From Marivivens sp. LCG002 (GTDB lineage: Bacteria > Pseudomonadota > Alphaproteobacteria > Rhodobacterales > Rhodobacteraceae), in the NCBI RefSeq assembly GCF_030264275.1, contig NZ_CP127165.1, positions 484,001 to 548,000 of the forward strand: a stretch of 64,000 nucleotides of DNA, written 5' to 3'. The notes below the pieces were generated by a model. The model had not been told where the DNA came from. It worked only from the letters and a program-made list of their open reading frames with translations, and made no database searches. Shown here in pieces: positions 61,279 through 64,000 of this stretch. Each line of letters begins with the position of its first letter. Positions within the stretch are counted from its first letter, which is position 1. The translations under genes were made by a program, and so were the position numbers.

Positions 61279-61626
61279 ATGAGAAACTTTTTTGAGCGTC
61301 TGAAATTCCGCACGATCTGGAGCTGGCACGGTGTCAAAGACACTTGGGTCAACGAATATTCGTTCCGCACTTGGGTTTGGGGCAATCTCATCTCGGGCGG
61401 CTTGGCGTTCTGGCTTCTGGAAGGGGCGGCGCTGGCGCTAATCCTTGTGATGGGCCTTCTGGTTCTGGCCGCCGAGCTGATGAATACGGCCATCGAGCGC
61501 ACGGTCGATCTTGTCACCGAGGAGCAGCACCCACTGGCCAAACGGGCCAAAGATGCAGGGTCCGCCGCAGTTGCCGTCACCGCTGTTGCGGCTGGTATCG
61601 CTTGGGTCGTGGCGCTCTTCGTTTAA
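61279..61626 (+). CDS. dgkA: Diacylglycerol kinase (DgkA)
   Basis: 115 residues, three membrane helices, with the catalytic signature AAELMNTAIERTVDLVT. It phosphorylates diacylglycerol (or undecaprenol in some bacteria). A 27-nt gap to the GT2 gene suggests co-transcription; lipid-carrier recycling would suit the GtrA/GtrB module (inference). Confidence 0.92.
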   Translation: MRNFFERLKFRTIWSWHGVKDTWVNEYSFRTWVWGNLISGGLAFWLLEGAALALILVMGLLVLAAELMNTAIERTVDLVTEEQHPLAKRAKDAGSAAVAVTAVAAGIAWVVALFV

Positions 61627-61887
61627 GGCGACGACCCACCGAAGGCGGATCAAAATATCAGTGAATTCAAAGGGAGACAGGGCCGATTTGAGGCCCCGCC
61701 CTAAAATCACCACAATTTCTGTGCAAATGTGTGGTCCGACTTATAAGATATAGCACTTCCCGACCGTTTACCGAGTTGCTCCCTTTGGGGGCTTATTACC
61801 GTTCAAAAGCGTTTTACCTCGTCTGTGCTTACGACCGCGATGAACCTCGCGCCGGGATGAGAGAAATGCTCCAGTATGGGGCAAGTC

Positions 61888-64000
61888 ATGAGCCAAGTTT
61901 CGTTTACAATCGAAAAGGCAGGGACGGTCGGTTCAACGATCGGCCATAGCCATTTCGAAGTAAACGCGCTCTTCACCCGTGATTTCCTTGATCCAGGCGG
62001 TCCGTTCGACCGCATGATCAAACAGATGAACTGGAGCGAATTGCGGTTCCCTGGCGGCACGGTCACTGAAGAGCTCTTTGCGCCTGGCTCGAACCTGAGT
62101 GCGCGGTTTCTCGATATCTACAGACCCTCGGGGCTTTCGGATAGCGGGGAAGACAGGATCGTAACCATCCCTGCCGCCTTCGACTATTCGTGGTCGAATG
62201 GAATGGATATCACCATCACCACGCCGTCCACCAATTATTTTACGGACACCGTGGGCCCCGATGGACTCCGCTCCGCGAGCCCCTTCGGAAGCTATAGCAT
62301 TCTTGATTCAATCGACGAGATGATGCGCGGCGCCTTTGGCCCGATCAACATCGAGAAAATCGAGCTGGGCAACGAGTTCTGGTATCACGACGACCACCTG
62401 AGCGCCGCTGAATACGGCCATTTTGCCAACCACATCGCATTTGGCCTTCAGACGATGTTCGACATTTACCGTGAAGAACAAGGTGATCCATCAAGTTTCG
62501 AAGAACCACGGATCTCGGTTCAAAGCGCCCCCGGCTGGCTTCCCGACACTGCGGACGAGATTTTCAACGAATTATCCCTTGCCGCCCGCGAAGCGATCGA
62601 CTCCGTCACGACCCACAACTACCCCCAAGATTACAACGCGGCAGGCGCACGGGCAAAGCACTTTGACCAGCTCGACAGATGGACCGAACTTGAGGGGATC
62701 AAGCCCGATCTCGAGTATTATGTCTCCGAGTGGAACATCCAGACCGACAGCGAGGATCTGGGCCTTCGCCAAAGCTCGGCCATGCTTGAAACCTTCGGGT
62801 ATATGATCGAACGCGGGGTCGATCATGCGGCGGTCTGGGGCACGCAATATACGACGCTTAACGACAAACTGGCCAAGATGACCGAGGACTCCTCGGCGCC
62901 AGGAGGCTACAGCTATACGCTCACACCTGCGGGCGAGATTTACCGTATGATGTCGCTCAACCTCAGGGGGCTGAACTACTATGATCTCAACACGCCGCTC
63001 GAATTCCGCGATGCACTGACGGTCAAGCTCGAGGAGCGGACGGCGGATCAAAAAGACCAGCTTGTCATGCATGCCTTTGGTAATGACGACCGCAAAGTGG
63101 TCTTTATCTCATCACGCAGCGACGCAGCGATCGACGTGACGATCGACCCGACCCCGCTGGTGGGTGGATATCATCACCTTTGGGCCGAGCTGCTCGGGAT
63201 CATCGACGATCCCACCACGACCAAAGACGAGGCCAACGTCGATAGCCCGCACGCCCGTCCCCATATCGAGACGTTCAACTCGACCGAGCTTCTGACCGCC
63301 CAAGGGCTTTCCTTCCATCTCGACCCGTTCGAGGTCATCCGTCTCGAATTCACCAATGGCGCCATCGGGGTGACGATGCAGGGGCACGACCAGCAAGTCG
63401 ATCCTTTTGCCGACTATGACGACGATTTGCGCGGCTCGAACTATGATGACCAGATTTCGGGCTATTACGGCGACGACATGCTTCGCGGCAACGCAGGCAA
63501 CGACAAGCTTTATGGCGGCGAGGGCAACGATTATCTCGGCGGCTGGACGGGCAATGATCTTCTGGACGGGGGCGAAGGCGACGACACGCTCGTCGGCGGT
63601 GAGGGCAACGACATCCTCATCTCGGGGAGCGGGACCGATACGCTTTCAGGAGACAGCGGCACCGACCACTACATCGTCGACGTCCACAGTCTTGCCACTC
63701 TGACCGACTTCGACCCGATGACGGGCGAAACGCTCAGCTTTCTCGATGCCTATGGCAGCAGCGCGGAAGTCATGGCGCGGACCACCACCTATCAGGGCGA
63801 TCTTGTCGTCAGCCATGACGAAGGCGGGATTACGCGGCTTGTCGGTTTGGGCGGACGCGAGGCCGAGTTCGAGACCTCGCTTGCCGACGCTATGGACGCA
63901 TCGCCCACCGACGAGATCGTTGCGATCCTGAATGCGGTGCCGCCCGATGGCTCTATCCCGCTTGATCCCGTTGATCCGGGCACGTCCGAACCTCTGCCGG
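61888..64000 (+). CDS. Large RTX-repeat secreted glycoside hydrolase-like protein (3' end beyond the window)
   Basis: 704 codons visible, open at the right edge. The N-terminal catalytic-like region (about 1-480) has LRFPGGTVTEELF, IELGNEFWYHD (candidate acid/base Glu163) and YYVSEWNIQ (candidate nucleophile Glu281), as in clan GH-A enzymes such as GH39/GH51/GH79. Residues about 515-580 carry RTX nonapeptides (GNDKLYGGEGNDYLGG, GGEGDDTLVGGEGND) that bind calcium and go with type I secretion. No Sec signal. ATG 61888 is chosen; ATG 61876 in frame is an alternative. The sugar substrate is unknown. Confidence 0.82.
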   Translation, partial: MSQVSFTIEKAGTVGSTIGHSHFEVNALFTRDFLDPGGPFDRMIKQMNWSELRFPGGTVTEELFAPGSNLSARFLDIYRPSGLSDSGEDRIVTIPAAFDYSWSNGMDITITTPSTNYFTDTVGPDGLRSASPFGSYSILDSIDEMMRGAFGPINIEKIELGNEFWYHDDHLSAAEYGHFANHIAFGLQTMFDIYREEQGDPSSFEEPRISVQSAPGWLPDTADEIFNELSLAAREAIDSVTTHNYPQDYNAAGARAKHFDQLDRWTELEGIKPDLEYYVSEWNIQTDSEDLGLRQSSAMLETFGYMIERGVDHAAVWGTQYTTLNDKLAKMTEDSSAPGGYSYTLTPAGEIYRMMSLNLRGLNYYDLNTPLEFRDALTVKLEERTADQKDQLVMHAFGNDDRKVVFISSRSDAAIDVTIDPTPLVGGYHHLWAELLGIIDDPTTTKDEANVDSPHARPHIETFNSTELLTAQGLSFHLDPFEVIRLEFTNGAIGVTMQGHDQQVDPFADYDDDLRGSNYDDQISGYYGDDMLRGNAGNDKLYGGEGNDYLGGWTGNDLLDGGEGDDTLVGGEGNDILISGSGTDTLSGDSGTDHYIVDVHSLATLTDFDPMTGETLSFLDAYGSSAEVMARTTTYQGDLVVSHDEGGITRLVGLGGREAEFETSLADAMDASPTDEIVAILNAVPPDGSIPLDPVDPGTSEPLP

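Noticed and set aside
1-64000. CRISPR arrays, rRNA genes, complete prophage
   Set aside because: No regularly spaced repeats, no rRNA sequence and no phage structural genes were seen.

Overview
The window looks like part of a chromosome from a marine-type alphaproteobacterium of the Rhodobacterales (Roseobacter group). This rests on the lineage-typical families present (class I lysyl-tRNA synthetase, methylmalonyl-CoA epimerase followed by DUF1467, DUF6455 proteins, DUF4864, a fused formate dehydrogenase), GC-rich coding and a tRNA with an encoded CCA end. No database search was possible, so the family names come from motif and sequence recognition.

Layout. 1-13.1 kb is mostly housekeeping: an esterase end, cold-shock protein, TPR methyltransferase, trxC, ettA, aldo/keto reductase, nadD-dacB, a TerB-like gene, lysK, DUF genes and a DadA-like oxidase. 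A tRNA-Ser(GCT) at 13185 borders a GC-richer, apparently acquired segment (13.3-17.8 kb). It carries an ArsR-rhodanese regulator diverging from a sterol-desaturase-like gene, an MFS transporter and a DUF1499 gene, then a DsrE gene cut off by a broken IS3-type transposase remnant. 18.0-29.3 kb is a coherent formate dehydrogenase module: tungstate ABC transporter (tupBCA), DUF2478, fdhD-mobA-mobB-moeA, a TusA-like protein and the two-subunit FDH (fused diaphorase subunit plus W/Mo subunit). Uptake, cofactor building, cofactor sulfuration and enzyme therefore sit together.

29.3-34.2 kb holds a UPF0303 gene and a TetR regulator facing an MttB-like methyltransferase and a dimethylglycine/N-methylproline-demethylase-like flavoprotein, probably for methylated-amine catabolism. 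34.2-49.3 kb has kdsB, a DEAD-box helicase with a long charged tail, an S24-like repressor in an AT-richer patch, YbjN, proC, csaA, a 2-hydroxyacid dehydrogenase, tdk, carB, pabB-pabC and aspS. 49.4-58.3 kb has a DUF1800-DUF1501 pair, an orphan response regulator, mce, small membrane and stress genes, a lipoprotein M48 protease, and two DUF6455 genes. Each DUF6455 gene has an FNR-type box exactly 57 nt before its ATG. 58.3-64 kb carries a GT39 gene divergent from gtrA, a gtrB-like GT2 and dgkA, then a large RTX-repeat glycosidase that runs off the window.

The most notable points are the paired FNR-box/DUF6455 genes, the tungsten-FDH module, the decaying tRNA-linked island, a hairpin that covers a start codon at 9942-9969, and nine convergent gene pairs that share a 4-bp stop-codon overlap.
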